DNA of 64,000 bases from a bacterium. Lineage in GTDB: Bacteria > Planctomycetota > Planctomycetia > Kolteriales > Kolteriaceae. Of this stretch, positions 29,301-39,575 are shown piece by piece. The stretch lies in contig JAIELF010000020.1 of NCBI GenBank assembly GCA_019753235.1, forward strand, positions 1 to 64,000, written 5' to 3'. A program made the translations under genes and the position numbers. Numbering within the stretch: the first letter of the stretch is position 1; each line of letters begins with the position of its first letter. The notes under the pieces were generated by a model. That model worked only from the letters and a program-made list of their open reading frames with translations, did no database searches and was not told the DNA's origin.

Positions 29301-29610
29301 CAGCATCATTCCGCAGCAGGCGTTGGCGCTCTCCAATAGCAAGCTTGTGATCGAAGCAACGGAGAAGATCGCTCGGCGACTTAACGAACGATCGCTTTCG
29401 GACGATCACTTTGTCGAGAATGCTTGGCTACTTCTCCTGGGCATTCGCCCCAGCGATGAGGAACGACAAGCCTGTTTAGAGGCAATGAAGGATTGGAAGG
29501 TGATGACGCCGACCGCCACGGAGCTCGGTGTCGGGATGCCGATCGAGGAGGCGCGGGCTCGTCTGGTGCATTCGCTGATCAATCATGACGAGTTCATCAT
29601 GATTCACTAG
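26392..29610 (+). CDS. PSCyt1-PSCyt2-PSD1 protein with an inserted jelly-roll domain, copy 2
   Basis: A 1072-residue protein, longer than its relatives in the window (938 and 923). PSCyt1 has C33-L-A-C36-H37 close to the N-terminus after a short leader. DUF1549 carries [20 protein letters not shown] and C324-A-R-C327-H328. Residues ~470-643 are an extra beta-rich domain ([20 protein letters not shown] ... [19 protein letters not shown] ... FDDLIVMAL) resembling DUF1080/laminin-G-type sugar-binding folds. A helical linker and DUF1553 ([34 protein letters not shown]) follow. The insertion suggests carbohydrate binding. It is followed by a DUF1501 gene seven bases after the stop. Confidence 0.92.
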   Translation: MNLALWALMMIAADTPAVEHYTSHVKPLLAAKCLACHGAVKQEGGLRLDTARLAGQGGDNGPVLLPHDEAGSTLLSRVTEKDETLRMPPADAGTRVTPDEVGILAKWIEQGGAGPDDEVADSDPKDHWAFHPPLIHSTPTDTGDVFADGMIDAFLRRDQRSQGVDPLPDAPPAVWLRRVYLDLLGLLPSLDQIIAFEQESRADARDRVVDQLLASPAHGERWARHWMDIWRYSDWWGLGPDVRNSQKHIWHWRDWMVESLNAGVGYGEMVRQMLAGDELYPSDPDKLRATGFLVRHYFKFNRNTWMEETVEHTSKAFLGLTMNCARCHDHKYDPISQVDYYRFRAHFEPYQVRTDQVPGQIDYEKDGMPRAYDCHLETPTFLFAQGDEARPVKEQSLSPGLPTHLTMYAVQQTIHNVALPRDAYRLSLRPWVAENHRRHADAQSAQAETEWTESRDRVRAWIKATDPAKRTLLAEDHFDSLQESLWRIDKGNWEIVDHQLRQSATNPSLLSAALVPALPADVELSVRLTIHGGERWRSAGIAFDVAEGNRLAVYLSACQGESKLQVYYQEAGVDHYHAEGAQSRVVPINKPIEVRIRLRGPLVNVVVDGQLAVAYVVPVPLNPGRMELFTYDAQASFDDLIVMALPTEMELAEPGKSAVPISIDEALDREEVARAHRDWAQKERSALEARIAADLSMDDPALMLLASQRQAEAKISLAEKAWKAARHHSKGLKDTDRHARISAALAELDRVRDEAKNPSPYKPLLGAVKAPESSSEPAESLERSFPADSSGRRSALVHWMVDGKNPLFARVAINHLWNRHWGQPLVRTVFDWGRKGAKPTHRELLDTLSRDFVADGFEMKSLHRAVVTSHAYRLTSRGTVPEQASRSVDASNKLYWHAPSKRMEAEVIRDTLVDLAGELNREMLGPTVDPAKEPFSSRRSLYFTHSHNERHRFLEVFDSASERECYVRSASIIPQQALALSNSKLVIEATEKIARRLNERSLSDDHFVENAWLLLLGIRPSDEERQACLEAMKDWKVMTPTATELGVGMPIEEARARLVHSLINHDEFIMIH

Positions 29611-29617
29611 AGGTGTG

Positions 29618-31057
29618 ATGATGAAGGAGCCAACCATTCGCGGGACCAGTCGACGCCGATTTCTATCGCGCGGTCTTGAATCGCTCGCGATTCTTTCATT
29701 GCTTGATCGCGACGCCCAGGCCAGCGGAGATGCCGGTTCGCTCGGAGAGCCTCACTTTGTTCCCAAAGCGAAAAGTGTCATTTGGCTTTTTATGAATGGC
29801 GGGGTCAGCCATCTGGAGACCTTCGACCCCAAGCCGATGCTCGATAAACATGCCGGCAAGACCATCAACGAGACCCCTTTCAAGGATACTCAAAGTCCCG
29901 AGAAGCTCGCGCTCGCGCGAGTGGTGGTGAAGGGAGACGCGAATGGACAGCAGCGAAACAAACTATTCGCGACACAAATCGGATTCACCGAGCGGGGCCA
30001 AAGTGGCATCCCGGTGAGCGATTGGCTCCCGTGCGTGGGTAACTGTGTCGATGATCTGGCAATCGTTCGTTCGATGTACACTACCGACGATAATCATGGC
30101 GCCCAGACGCAGTTCCATTCGGGCAGACATATGCTCGATGGCGAGTTTCCCAACTTAGGGGCTTGGGTCCACTACGGGCTTGGCTCGTTGAACGACAATC
30201 TGCCGCAATTCATTTCCATGGGAAATCGCGAATACTGGAACGTTCGCGACGGTCACTATCTCGGCCCCGCGCACGACGCGGTTCCGATTCGCGTTGATCC
30301 AGCTCATCCTCTCGACTACGCGGCCCCCGAGGTACCGCTCTCAGCCGATGCGCAGAGGCGAATGTTTCGTCTCACGGATCAGCTCGACCGCCGGCGTCGC
30401 GTGGAGTATCCCGGTGACGGGACTCTTGAAGCGAGGATTCGTTCTTACGAACTTGCTTTTCGGATGCAGCGATCGATCCCGGAGATCTTGTCTTTCGAGT
30501 CGGAGTCGGCCGAGACCCGCGCTCTTTATGGGCTCGACGAAGAGGTGACCCGGCCGTTTGGTTCGCAACTGATGGCGGCGCGTCGCTTGGTCGAGCGCGG
30601 TGTCCGCTTTGTGCAGATACAGCATGGGGCCGGGGGCGCTGGCGCGTGGGATGCGCATGGCGCTCTGAAAGGGAATCATGAATCCAATTGTCGACAGATA
30701 GATCGTCCTGTTGCTGGTTTGATCAGGGATCTGAAACGCCGGGGTCTATTGGACGAGACGCTTGTTGTCTTCGGGACCGAGTTTGGCAGGACGCCCGGCT
30801 CGCAGAATGGGGATGGACGCGATCATCACATCTTCGGTTTCTCCATCTTCATGGCGGGGGGTGGAATAAAAGGGGGAGTCGTGCACGGGGCCACTGATGA
30901 GATCGGCTTTCATGCGGTCGAAGATCGTCACTACGTCACCGATGTGCATGCCACGATCATGCAATTGATGGGTCTGGACGCACGTCGACTGGAGGTTCCC
31001 GGACACAAGAGACTCGAGATCGATTACGGAAAGCCGATCGATTCGATCATCGCTTGA
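29618..31057 (+). CDS. Exported DUF1501 protein, partner of PSD1 copy 2
   Basis: About 479 residues. ATG at 29618 or 29621 is possible; AGAGG overlaps the end of the preceding gene and fits either, and a GTG three bases earlier is in frame. The leader [17 protein letters not shown] is twin-arginine-like. Motifs are [67 protein letters not shown] and [17 protein letters not shown]. Close similarity to the copy at 24807-26261 (same blocks in order) suggests that the two PSD1-DUF1501 pairs arose by duplication. Confidence 0.92.
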   Translation: MMKEPTIRGTSRRRFLSRGLESLAILSLLDRDAQASGDAGSLGEPHFVPKAKSVIWLFMNGGVSHLETFDPKPMLDKHAGKTINETPFKDTQSPEKLALARVVVKGDANGQQRNKLFATQIGFTERGQSGIPVSDWLPCVGNCVDDLAIVRSMYTTDDNHGAQTQFHSGRHMLDGEFPNLGAWVHYGLGSLNDNLPQFISMGNREYWNVRDGHYLGPAHDAVPIRVDPAHPLDYAAPEVPLSADAQRRMFRLTDQLDRRRRVEYPGDGTLEARIRSYELAFRMQRSIPEILSFESESAETRALYGLDEEVTRPFGSQLMAARRLVERGVRFVQIQHGAGGAGAWDAHGALKGNHESNCRQIDRPVAGLIRDLKRRGLLDETLVVFGTEFGRTPGSQNGDGRDHHIFGFSIFMAGGGIKGGVVHGATDEIGFHAVEDRHYVTDVHATIMQLMGLDARRLEVPGHKRLEIDYGKPIDSIIA

Positions 31058-31210
31058 GGATGATCTTGGTATCCCATAACCGACAAACCTGCACTTGCTA
31101 CGGTGTTCCTCTCACCTCCGAACCAGAGGAAGTATTTCATCCCAGGAGAGCAAACGAGCATCCCACGTGAGATTGATCTAGTGGACGATGGCGAGGCTGA
31201 GTCAGACGGA

Positions 31211-31636
31211 TTACGTGGTGATATCGCATAGAGGGACGATACTGCTGGAGGATTGAACGAGCTGTTCGAGTGTGACGCTACCAAGCGAGTTCTGTGTCGC
31301 CTCGTAGACTTTGTCGAGCTCGGCATGCAACGGGCAAAGGCGGATGTGCGACGGGAGCCCCAAAGGGCAGTGGGTGATCCTCTCAAGAGGCGCAACAGCG
31401 TTGACGACATCGAGAACCGACATCTTGGACGCTGGGCGAGCCAGATAATAGCCTCCCCCGGGGCCCGGTTGCGAACCAACGAGTCCGGCTTTGGCGAGAT
31501 CTTGAAGAACCTTGTGGAGATACCGGCGCGGAACCTTGGTTACTTCCGCCAGACGGTCCGCGCGTTCGTTACGGACATCATCTCGAGCCAACCAGACCGC
31601 CGCCCGAAGAGCGTACTCGGCCGTCTTTGATAACAT
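31211..31636 (-). CDS. Rrf2-family transcriptional regulator
   Basis: A 141-residue DNA-binding protein with an N-terminal winged helix ([17 protein letters not shown], then [20 protein letters not shown] and [11 protein letters not shown]). Cysteines C90 and C101 lie in the loop where IscR/NsrR hold an iron-sulfur cluster (HCPLG...RLCPLH); the usual third loop cysteine is absent and another, C137, is near the C-terminus. It therefore may bind a cluster in a variant way or none. GAGGAG lies nine bases before the start. It follows the FGE gene by 63 bp on the same strand, and a perfect GTTAC-GT-GTAAC palindrome lies in that gap. Confidence 0.88.
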   Translation of the reverse strand: MLSKTAEYALRAAVWLARDDVRNERADRLAEVTKVPRRYLHKVLQDLAKAGLVGSQPGPGGGYYLARPASKMSVLDVVNAVAPLERITHCPLGLPSHIRLCPLHAELDKVYEATQNSLGSVTLEQLVQSSSSIVPLCDITT

Positions 31637-31669
31637 CGGTCTGTCTCCTCGTGATGCTGCCTGATCGGC

Positions 31670-31681
31670 GTTACGTGTAAC
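31670..31681. promoter_or_regulatory. Palindrome, candidate Rrf2 operator
   Basis: GTTACGTGTAAC has perfect 5-bp arms around a 2-bp centre, 34 bases upstream of the Rrf2 start codon and just after the end of the FGE gene. Position and symmetry fit an autoregulatory operator, but Rrf2 operators are usually longer, so this is a weak inference. Confidence 0.3.
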
Positions 31682-31699
31682 ATAGGCAGATGTCGATTG

Positions 31700-32776
31700 T
31701 CATGGTGGAATGTCTTTGACGCAGCGTATGCCGATATGTGACATACCTGTGTCAACGGCTTCGCCCCGTCGTGCCGCGGGCCGATAGCTTTCGCAGTACG
31801 TGACATGACATAGAAACGAGCCGCCGCGAATCACTCGCTGTGGTTCGTAGGGTTGTCGTGGATCCCAGAAGTCCTTTGGCCCTTTGGGGTTCACTTGCAA
31901 ACCGCTCTCAGAGCCGACGTACGCATCGGCGCGGTACCAATCGCTGCACCACTCCCAGACATTACCTGCCATATCGAATAAGCCGAAGGCATTGGGGGGA
32001 TAGGACTTCACGGGGCTAGTTCGAAGGTAGCCATCGAGCTTGGTATTGTCATGCGGGAAGGTTCCCTGCCAGATGTTTGCTCGGCCTCCCTTGATCTCTT
32101 TGGGCGGCTCATCCCCCCACGAGTATCGCTTGCTGACCATTCCGCCACGAGCGGCGTATTCCCACTCTGCTTCGGTAGGAAGCCGTTTCCCAGCCCACTG
32201 GGCGAACGCCGTCGCATCGCTCCAGCAAACATGGACGACCGGATGATCCTCGCGACCTTCGATCGAACTGCCGGGACCTTCGGGTTGTTTCCAATGGGCG
32301 CCCGGAATCCATTGCCACCAGGCGGAGACATCATCAAGCCCAACTGCTTGGGTCGGCGGAGAAAAGACCAACGCGCCTGGGACGAGAAGTTCGTCGGCCG
32401 GTTTTGGAGTACCGGGTGGAAGATGGGTTTTCATCTCCTCCCAGTTGGGCGCTTTCTCTGCCTCGGTCACAAAACCGGTTGCCTGCACGAATCGACGGAA
32501 GTCGGCATTGGTGACTTCGGACTGATCCATGAAAAAGGGTCGAACCCGAACGCGATGGGCCGGCGATTCGTTGGCTTGGGGCGGCGTTCCGGGGCTCCCC
32601 ATCACGAACTCTCCTCCGGGAATATAAACCATGCCGGGAGGAGATGCCGGGACCGACAGCTTCCACGCGATCGCGATCGCAAAGAGCACCAGTAACGCGA
32701 CGGCGCTGATGATCCATAACCGCGGGCCTTTAGTCGCGGTACTTGGCGTCACAGACTCAGGTGAGATCGATACCAT
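31700..32776 (-). CDS. Membrane-anchored formylglycine-generating enzyme (sulfatase-modifying factor)
   Basis: A 358-residue protein. A cytoplasmic N-terminus, one transmembrane helix (~21-43, LWIISAVALLVLFAIAIAWKL) and then a periplasmic FGE domain starting PGMVYIPGGEFVMGSPGTPP. Core motifs are MDQSEVTNADFRRFV, VCWSDATAFAQWAGKRLPTE, MAGNVWEWCSDWY and RVIRGGSFL. The catalytic pair C323 and C328 in C-H-V-T-Y-C matches the two active-site cysteines of human SUMF1 (CxxxxC); many FGE-domain proteins without this role lack them. It should oxidise the signature Cys of sulfatases to formylglycine. ATG 32776 is chosen; an in-frame ATG at 32833 is possible. It sits between the sensor kinase and the Rrf2 gene. 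Confidence 0.9.
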   Translation of the reverse strand: MVSISPESVTPSTATKGPRLWIISAVALLVLFAIAIAWKLSVPASPPGMVYIPGGEFVMGSPGTPPQANESPAHRVRVRPFFMDQSEVTNADFRRFVQATGFVTEAEKAPNWEEMKTHLPPGTPKPADELLVPGALVFSPPTQAVGLDDVSAWWQWIPGAHWKQPEGPGSSIEGREDHPVVHVCWSDATAFAQWAGKRLPTEAEWEYAARGGMVSKRYSWGDEPPKEIKGGRANIWQGTFPHDNTKLDGYLRTSPVKSYPPNAFGLFDMAGNVWEWCSDWYRADAYVGSESGLQVNPKGPKDFWDPRQPYEPQRVIRGGSFLCHVTYCESYRPAARRGEAVDTGMSHIGIRCVKDIPP

Positions 32777-32898
32777 TCTTCCGATTACTCCAGAGTTATT
32801 GAGGCGACATCGCCACCAGTCGAAGGTCGGCATCCAGAAAGCCGTCTCTGGGCCAACGGAAACAGAGTCAAAGGGTGCGATCTCTCCCGTCTCTTATG

Positions 32899-35097
32899 TT
32901 ACTGCAGTTCGGTCTTGGCGAGGAACGTTGTTTCATCCGCAATAGCCGTGATCTCCGCTTTATCCGGAGAGGAACGAGCGGCTTCTTGGCGAGCGTCCGA
33001 CTGCGACCACGGATGTTCGATTCCCCATTGATCGAGCGAAGCGAGCATTTGCCGGGTGCTCGCGGGCCTTTGAGCGGGATCCTTGGCGAGACACCGCAGT
33101 ACCATTTCGTCGAGTTCGCGTGGAATCGGACCACGTGCTAACGCCGACGGTGGCGATGGAGTCGCCCGAATGTGCATTTGGAGGATATCCATCACCGAGC
33201 GTCCCTCAAACACGGGCCTGCCCGTGAGCATGTAGTAAGCGACGGCGCCGACGGCGTAGATGTCGGCCCGAGCATCGACATTAACCGGATTTTCGATCGC
33301 TTCTGGGGAAAGATAAAGAGGCGTGCCGGCAATAGCCCCCGCCGCGGTCAGCCTGGACTGCTTCTCGGAATCGACAGCGCGGGCTAATCCAAAATCGAGC
33401 ACTTTGATGAAATCGTAAACACCGCCGCGTGTGCAGACCATCAGGTTCGCCGGTTTGACATCGCGATGGATCAGGCCCGCTTCATGGGCCTCGGCCAGTG
33501 AGCCGCAGATCTGTCGCAAAAACCAAATCGCGCGCCGATACTGGACGGGTCCATCCCTGCGGACAAGATCCTCAAGCGTGCGACCTTCGAGAAGTTCCAT
33601 GGCATAATAGAAGACCCCTTCAGGAGTTCTTCCGTAGTCGTAGATCGTGATCGTGTTGGGATGGGTCAGTTGACTGGTGAGCTGAACCTCTCGTTCAAAT
33701 CGAGTGATGCTTTGATCATTTGTTTTGTCGAGATCGAGGAATTTGACAGCCGTGGGGCGATGGAGCATGGCATGGTGCGCGCGGTAAACAACTCCCATCG
33801 CTCCTTCGCCAATCTTCTCATCGAGGGCATATTGTCCCAACCTCTTCACTTCGAGCGACGCCAACCGGGCCTTCCGATCCAGCCGGGCGGCGAACAGGGT
33901 GACGGAAAAAATCCCCAGCGATGCGAGCCCCAGTAGGCCGATCAATCCCCAGAAAAACCATTTCATCCATTGCACCGGGGCGAGCGCCTCGGCTAGTTCT
34001 TGTTCGGTGGTGATTCCGATGTCATAGTCGTCAAGCCAGGTCCACGCCCCGATGACCGGCACACCGCGATAACTTCGATATCCGTAGGCGTTGACGCCTG
34101 GCTCCTTCTTTGTCGCCAGGGCGACGTTTTGTGTCATCGGCATGTCACGCACCAGCGTTGTGGGTCGCTCGCCCCGCGTGAGATCAACCCCCGGATCTCG
34201 CAGCGCCACCGTCAAGGTCGACTCTTCGCCGGGTCGAAGGATGCCGATCTGCTGAAGATCGTCTTCGAATCGACTCATCGACACCATCGTACCGACATGG
34301 TTAAAGGCGTACGTGTCGCCCGTCTTGCCGCTCCGTCCGATCGAGAGAATCTTTGAGAATTCATCCTGTGGGCGAATCCGAATGCCGACTGCCGCGACAA
34401 TCTTTCCATGGGCATCGCTCAGGGGAGCCCAGGCGAACATGGTGGCAACCCCCGCGCGAACGGTGCCGTTGGTGTCGGGGAGCAATACCAGACTCGGTCG
34501 TGGTGCCGAGACACTTCGCTTTCCATGAAAGACTCGCTCGGTGAGGATTGATTGGTCGGCGTCGGGAACCGATTGCAAGATCAACTCGTTTTTCATGCCG
34601 GCCACGAAGCGCAGTTTTGTGTCGGCGATAAGGAGATCCATGTAGCCGTAATGTTCGAGCAAGGGACCGACCTCGGCGCGGAACGCTTCGAGATCTTTCG
34701 ACGAAACGATACTCGCTTGCGTCGCCGAGGGATCTTGGGCAGCTTCCACCAGACGAATCGCCAATGGTGAGGCGGTCGGGTCGTTCGCAATCGAGGCAGC
34801 GATTGACTCTTGACTCTTCATCCAAAGACGAAGTGCCGCGACTTCCGCTTCGAGGAGCGTCGATAGCTCCGATGACAAATCTTCACGGATCGAACGTTCG
34901 ATCGTCTGCTTGGTGAAGTACCCTACAACCGTGAGAAGCAGGCCGGCCACGATCGGCCAGATCCAGATGGCTTGTCTAAGCCAGCGTCGAGCGCCGACGG
35001 CGGAGCGAACAAAGCTCGCCGCACTCGCCCGAAGCAGTTTTCGTGAACGTGTACCCTCTAAGTCGTTCTGTTGTGTCAAGCTAGGCGTGTCCCTCAT
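32899..35097 (-). CDS. Cache-sensor Ser/Thr protein kinase with C-terminal kinase domain
   Basis: A 732-residue membrane protein. TM1 is at ~43-62, a large extracytoplasmic sensor of Cache/PAS-like type at ~70-370 (YGYMDLLIADTKLRFVAG, GKIVAAVGIRI, SGKTGDTYAFN), and TM2 at ~379-402. The Hanks-type kinase domain (~421-690) has the loop GEGAMGVVYRA (430-440), catalytic Lys452 in TAVKF, HRDVKPANLM (544-553), DFGLA (568-572) and GTPLYLSPEA. Kinase signalling after ligand binding outside is likely. Most bacterial kinases of this family carry the kinase at the N-terminus; here the order is reversed. It is followed after 122 bp by the FGE gene. Confidence 0.92.
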   Translation of the reverse strand: MRDTPSLTQQNDLEGTRSRKLLRASAASFVRSAVGARRWLRQAIWIWPIVAGLLLTVVGYFTKQTIERSIREDLSSELSTLLEAEVAALRLWMKSQESIAASIANDPTASPLAIRLVEAAQDPSATQASIVSSKDLEAFRAEVGPLLEHYGYMDLLIADTKLRFVAGMKNELILQSVPDADQSILTERVFHGKRSVSAPRPSLVLLPDTNGTVRAGVATMFAWAPLSDAHGKIVAAVGIRIRPQDEFSKILSIGRSGKTGDTYAFNHVGTMVSMSRFEDDLQQIGILRPGEESTLTVALRDPGVDLTRGERPTTLVRDMPMTQNVALATKKEPGVNAYGYRSYRGVPVIGAWTWLDDYDIGITTEQELAEALAPVQWMKWFFWGLIGLLGLASLGIFSVTLFAARLDRKARLASLEVKRLGQYALDEKIGEGAMGVVYRAHHAMLHRPTAVKFLDLDKTNDQSITRFEREVQLTSQLTHPNTITIYDYGRTPEGVFYYAMELLEGRTLEDLVRRDGPVQYRRAIWFLRQICGSLAEAHEAGLIHRDVKPANLMVCTRGGVYDFIKVLDFGLARAVDSEKQSRLTAAGAIAGTPLYLSPEAIENPVNVDARADIYAVGAVAYYMLTGRPVFEGRSVMDILQMHIRATPSPPSALARGPIPRELDEMVLRCLAKDPAQRPASTRQMLASLDQWGIEHPWSQSDARQEAARSSPDKAEITAIADETTFLAKTELQ

Positions 35098-35340
35098 TCC
35101 AGTAAACGGGTTGCTGCGTCCCCTTTGCCAGCGATGGCAGAAGCGATGAATCCACTCGCGACGGGGCTCGGCTCTATTCCAATGGATCGCTCGACAAGAA
35201 GGCCAATCTGATCGATTCGTTGCCTCTATTATCTCCGCGAAAGTCCCCCTGTTTTGATACGTCGCGAAGAGGATCTGAATGAGCCAAATTCGTCATGATC
35301 CGTCCGGGGAAGCGAGAGATCGGATCGAGAATTCTCGGAA

Positions 35341-36747
35341 TTATGCCAAAATATCCCTGGCGACGCTGCCGGCAACATCGGTGAGACGAAAATCTCGCCC
35401 CGCGTATCGGTACGTCAGCCGTTCGTGATCAAGGCCCAACAGGTGCAAGATGGTCGCGTGCAAATCGTTGACGTGCATTTTGTTCTCGACGGCGTAATAT
35501 CCGAACTCGTCGGTGGCGCCATACGCCATGCCCCCCCGAACGCCGCCCCCCGCCATCCACATGGTGAAGCCGTAAGGATTGTGATCGCGCCCATCGGTTC
35601 CCTCGGCCGTCGGTGTTCGGCCAAACTCGCCTCCCCAGATCACGAGCGTATCCTTGAGCAGCCCGCGACTTTTGAGATCGCGCAACAGTCCGGCGATTGG
35701 TCTATCGACCTCGGAAGCATTCTTCGTGTGTCCGTGGTAGAGGTTGCTGTGCTGATCCCACTGCACTTCGCTATCGCTATGCGTCACTTGCACAAAGCGA
35801 ACACCGTTCTCCAGGAATCGGCGTGCCATCAAACACTGTCGGCCAAAATTCTCCGTGATGGGATCATCCAGCCCATAGAGCTGCTGGGTCGCGGGAGATT
35901 CACCAGAAAGACTCTGTACCAGAGGAATCTCCGCTTGCATGCGAAAGGCCAACTCAAAGGAGTGGAGTCTTCCCTCAAGGATGCTCTCTGTCGGCATGGT
36001 GTCCTTGTGCTGGGAATTCATCAAGGCGAGCAGATCCATCTGGGCTCGCTGATCGGTCGGGCTGATTCGCTCGTTGCGAATGAAGCGAACCTTTGCCTGA
36101 GAAGCGGCAGTGCTCGCGCTGCCGATCGGTGTCCCTTGACAGTACGCCGGGAGAAATGCCGATCCCCAGTTATTGACGCCACCATGCGCGAGCGTCGGGC
36201 AGATCGTGACAAAGGCCGGCAGATTTGCGTTCTCTGTCCCTAGACCATACGTCACCCAGGAACCCAGGCTGGGGCGAACAAACTGATCGCTTCCCGTGTG
36301 AAGCTTGAGCGCCGCTCCGCCGTGGGCAGGATTGGTGCCATGCACCGAACGAAGAATACAGAGATCATCCACCATCTTGGCGACGTGCGGAAAAAGCTCG
36401 CTGACGGGCAGGCCGCTTTGGCCGTGCTGATGAAACTTCCACGGACTCTTCAAGAGGTTTCCCTGTTTGGCGAACGTGACCCTTGGCAGCGCGAACGGGG
36501 GCGGGTTCCCATTCTCTTTGTCCAGGCGAGGTTTGGGGTCGAAAGTGTCCAAGTGGGATGGACCACCTTTCATGAAGAGGAAGATCGCTCGCTTGGCCCG
36601 GGGCGCGAAGTGCGGGCTCTTCGGGCTTAAAGGATCAGGCGAGCCGGCGGCACTCTCGTCGGCGAGCAGATTCAACAGAGCTAATTGGCCAAAGCCGACG
36701 GCCGACTGGCAAAGCATCTGTCGCCGAGAGGAAATCCTTGGAAACAT
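35341..36747 (-). CDS. Exported DUF1501 protein, partner of PSD1 copy 3
   Basis: A 468-residue DUF1501 protein. Leader [20 protein letters not shown]; motifs are [74 protein letters not shown] and [17 protein letters not shown]. The start lies seven bp after the PSD1 stop and its ribosome site overlaps that stop, so the two are translationally linked. It is the last gene of the amidohydrolase-MFS-PSD1-DUF1501 operon. Confidence 0.92.
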   Translation of the reverse strand: MFPRISSRRQMLCQSAVGFGQLALLNLLADESAAGSPDPLSPKSPHFAPRAKRAIFLFMKGGPSHLDTFDPKPRLDKENGNPPPFALPRVTFAKQGNLLKSPWKFHQHGQSGLPVSELFPHVAKMVDDLCILRSVHGTNPAHGGAALKLHTGSDQFVRPSLGSWVTYGLGTENANLPAFVTICPTLAHGGVNNWGSAFLPAYCQGTPIGSASTAASQAKVRFIRNERISPTDQRAQMDLLALMNSQHKDTMPTESILEGRLHSFELAFRMQAEIPLVQSLSGESPATQQLYGLDDPITENFGRQCLMARRFLENGVRFVQVTHSDSEVQWDQHSNLYHGHTKNASEVDRPIAGLLRDLKSRGLLKDTLVIWGGEFGRTPTAEGTDGRDHNPYGFTMWMAGGGVRGGMAYGATDEFGYYAVENKMHVNDLHATILHLLGLDHERLTYRYAGRDFRLTDVAGSVARDILA

Positions 36748-36754
36748 GCCGTCA

Positions 36755-39526
36755 TCACCTCACGTAGATGAATTCATTGCTGGCCAGGATCGCCTGGCAG
36801 AATCGTGACCACCGAGAGACCACCGATCCCGAGCCATCACGAACAAATCGAATCGCTCGCTCAACCTCATCCGCCGTCGGCCCCCGACCGAGCATTCGGT
36901 AGTAAAGTGCCCGTAGCCGAGCAGAGTCATCGCCGGGCAACGCGAGAATCTCTTGCGCGAGTTCGCTAGCCGAGTCCATCACCCAGTCGGCATTCATGAG
37001 GAGAAGGGCTTGCGGGGCGACCACCGTCGGTGATCGACTGCCCGTTGGGGTGGTGGGGTCGGGGAAATCGAATTGCTCAAAGAATGGGTAAAGATTGTTA
37101 CGGATGATCGGCAAATAAATCGATCGGCGAAGGCTGTCATAGCGAGTGTGATCGATCGATGTATGATCGAAAACAAACTGACGATTCCTCAAGGGGACGG
37201 TCTTTCCGCCCAAAGTGTGATCGAGTCGGCCGCCGACAAAAAGAACAGCATCGCGGATCTGCTCGGCATCGAGTCGCCGCAAACGCATTTTCGCATAGAA
37301 GCGGTTGTCGGGATCGATGGCATGAATCGTCTCTTCCTGCGGATGAACAACATCGAGACCATACGCGTCAGAGGTGACGATCATCCGATGCAACTGCTTC
37401 AGTGAATAACCAGACTCGATGAATCGACACGCCAACCAATCAAGCAGTTCGGGATGTGTCGGGGGCTCGCCAAGCTTTCCAAAATTGTCGACAGAAGCGA
37501 CGATACCCAACCCCATATGCCAACGCCAAACGCGATTGACGAGTACCCTGGTGGTCAAGGGATGATCGGGCTGCACCATCCAGCGAGCCAACTCAAGCCG
37601 ACCGCTGTGATCGGCGGGAAGGCTCGGCATCGTCCCTTCGGTTCGCATCACCGCGGGGAAAGTTCGAGGGACCTCGGCGCCCAGTTGGAGATGGCTTCCC
37701 CGAACATGAATGGGAAGCGAGGACAGGATTGTTTGATCTTGCACGCCCATGGCCGCGGGCTCGTCGATGGCACTACTTTCGACCAAGCGAGCCTCTTCGG
37801 AAAGACGATGAAATTCCGCGAGGGTCGTCTCATCAAACGCAAACTCGACCTTGGGGGGAACGGCAAGAAATCCCGAAGGATCCATGATCGCCAAGCGTGC
37901 CGCTTCAAGAGTAGGATCCGCGAGCGTTGTCGCAGGCGGTGTCTGTTGCGCGGCTGCGTCCCGGGCTGCCTGCACCTGAGCCAACAAGGTTCGGTAATGA
38001 TGTTCGAGGACGACGGTATCCCCGGAACGGGTCATCGAATGCCAAGGTTCGAACAGTGGATCGTCGCGATGGAATTCGAGATGACGACGGGTATGCGCGA
38101 GAATGCGCGGGTGCAACCCTCTCGGACGAGCGACCGCTTCGACCTCGACGAGTGTGGCATCAATAGCTAATTGGCTAGCGGCGATCAGATAGTCTGCCGC
38201 ATGCGCTTGGGCATCACGGCGGAGCCTATCCATCGCGTTATTTTTGAACGCGTTGGCCCGTTCCTTCTGGCGGGCGATTTCTTCCTCGACTTTCTGAAGA
38301 GCTTGCTTCTCCTCGGCAGACGCAAGCGAAAACTCATTCCAATGCTTGATCGCGCCGGTGTTGGTATCGCCGAAGGTTTTGGTGCTCTTCATGATCGCGG
38401 CCAAGCCGTAGTAGTCCTCTTGCTTGAGAGGATCGAACTTGTGATCGTGACAGCGGACGCAACCGATGGTGACACCCCAGAATGCCTTTCCAAGTGTGTC
38501 AAGCTGTTCGTCGATCGTATCCATGGTAAGCTTTTCGCGGTCAGGCTCGGCCAACACCTTTGCCCCCAAAACCAGAAAGCCCGTCGCGGTGCGCGTCTGT
38601 GAGTCGGCGTCAGGCAAGAGATCGCCGGCAATCTGCTCGATGGCGAAACGATCGAAAGGCTTATCCGCATTGAAGGCATCAACAACATAATCGCGGTAGC
38701 GCCAGGCGTTGCCGAGGGCGAGGTTTTCATCAAGGCCATTCGAGTCAGCGTACCGAGCCACATCGAGCCAGTGTCTACCCCAACGAATGCCGTACGCCGG
38801 TGATGCCAGCATTCGATCCGTCAACTTTTCCCAAGCATCAGCCGAGTCATCTTGAAGGAAATCGTCGATCTGCTCGGGTGTCGGTGGCAGACCGGTAACA
38901 TCGAAGCAAAGCCGGCGGATCAATTGGCCACGGTCCGCGCGCGGTCCGACAGGGAGTTTCTTCTCGCGTCGAGCCGATTCAAGGAACAAGTCGATGGCGT
39001 TGTCGAAGTGGTGGTCGCTTTCGGCCAGCGACAAAGATGGGTCAACAAGAGGGCGAAACGACCAGAATCGGCGACCCTCTTCGATGCTCATCCCTGTCGG
39101 TTTCGCATCGGAGTGGGCCGGCGCTGGCGAGCGGGGATCGGGAAGATTTCTTTGAATCCATTTTTCAAGCGTGGCGATCTCCGCGTCGCGCAGCCGAGTT
39201 TTGGGGGGCATTTGGAGCTCGGGCCGGGTGTAGCGAACCGCTTCGATGAGGAGACTTGCGTCGGGTTTTCCTGGTAGGGCGGCTGGTCCGCTGTCGCCCC
39301 CCTTGAGGATGAGATCGCGCGAATCGATCGCCAATCCGCCGTTGGTTTCCCCTTGGGCGTGGCATTCGTAACAGTGAGTCACGAGAACCGGTCGAACTTC
39401 TTTCTCGAAGAACGCTGTTCCATCATCTGTATCGGAGATGGAAGTTTGAAGTTGTGCGCGAGAGAGAGTAACGAAGCTGCTCACCATCACAAGAGGGACG
39501 AGTCGTCGGAGAAGTGAGTCGGTCAT
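36755..39526 (-). CDS. PSCyt1-PSCyt2(DUF1549)-PSD1(DUF1553) protein, copy 3
   Basis: A 923-residue protein. An N-terminal hydrophobic leader precedes PSCyt1 with C52-Y-E-C55-H56. DUF1549 has [24 protein letters not shown] motifs and C356-V-R-C359-H360 in [13 protein letters not shown] helical linker at ~430-520 and DUF1553 ([38 protein letters not shown]) follow. Both haem-type motifs are kept, as in copies 1 and 2. It lies 49 bp downstream of the MFS gene and 7 bp upstream of DUF1501. Confidence 0.92.
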   Translation of the reverse strand: MTDSLLRRLVPLVMVSSFVTLSRAQLQTSISDTDDGTAFFEKEVRPVLVTHCYECHAQGETNGGLAIDSRDLILKGGDSGPAALPGKPDASLLIEAVRYTRPELQMPPKTRLRDAEIATLEKWIQRNLPDPRSPAPAHSDAKPTGMSIEEGRRFWSFRPLVDPSLSLAESDHHFDNAIDLFLESARREKKLPVGPRADRGQLIRRLCFDVTGLPPTPEQIDDFLQDDSADAWEKLTDRMLASPAYGIRWGRHWLDVARYADSNGLDENLALGNAWRYRDYVVDAFNADKPFDRFAIEQIAGDLLPDADSQTRTATGFLVLGAKVLAEPDREKLTMDTIDEQLDTLGKAFWGVTIGCVRCHDHKFDPLKQEDYYGLAAIMKSTKTFGDTNTGAIKHWNEFSLASAEEKQALQKVEEEIARQKERANAFKNNAMDRLRRDAQAHAADYLIAASQLAIDATLVEVEAVARPRGLHPRILAHTRRHLEFHRDDPLFEPWHSMTRSGDTVVLEHHYRTLLAQVQAARDAAAQQTPPATTLADPTLEAARLAIMDPSGFLAVPPKVEFAFDETTLAEFHRLSEEARLVESSAIDEPAAMGVQDQTILSSLPIHVRGSHLQLGAEVPRTFPAVMRTEGTMPSLPADHSGRLELARWMVQPDHPLTTRVLVNRVWRWHMGLGIVASVDNFGKLGEPPTHPELLDWLACRFIESGYSLKQLHRMIVTSDAYGLDVVHPQEETIHAIDPDNRFYAKMRLRRLDAEQIRDAVLFVGGRLDHTLGGKTVPLRNRQFVFDHTSIDHTRYDSLRRSIYLPIIRNNLYPFFEQFDFPDPTTPTGSRSPTVVAPQALLLMNADWVMDSASELAQEILALPGDDSARLRALYYRMLGRGPTADEVERAIRFVRDGSGSVVSRWSRFCQAILASNEFIYVR

Positions 39527-39575
39527 GATGCCGGGATCTCGCTGGGCCCCGTTCGCTTTGGCTCGCCATACTATT

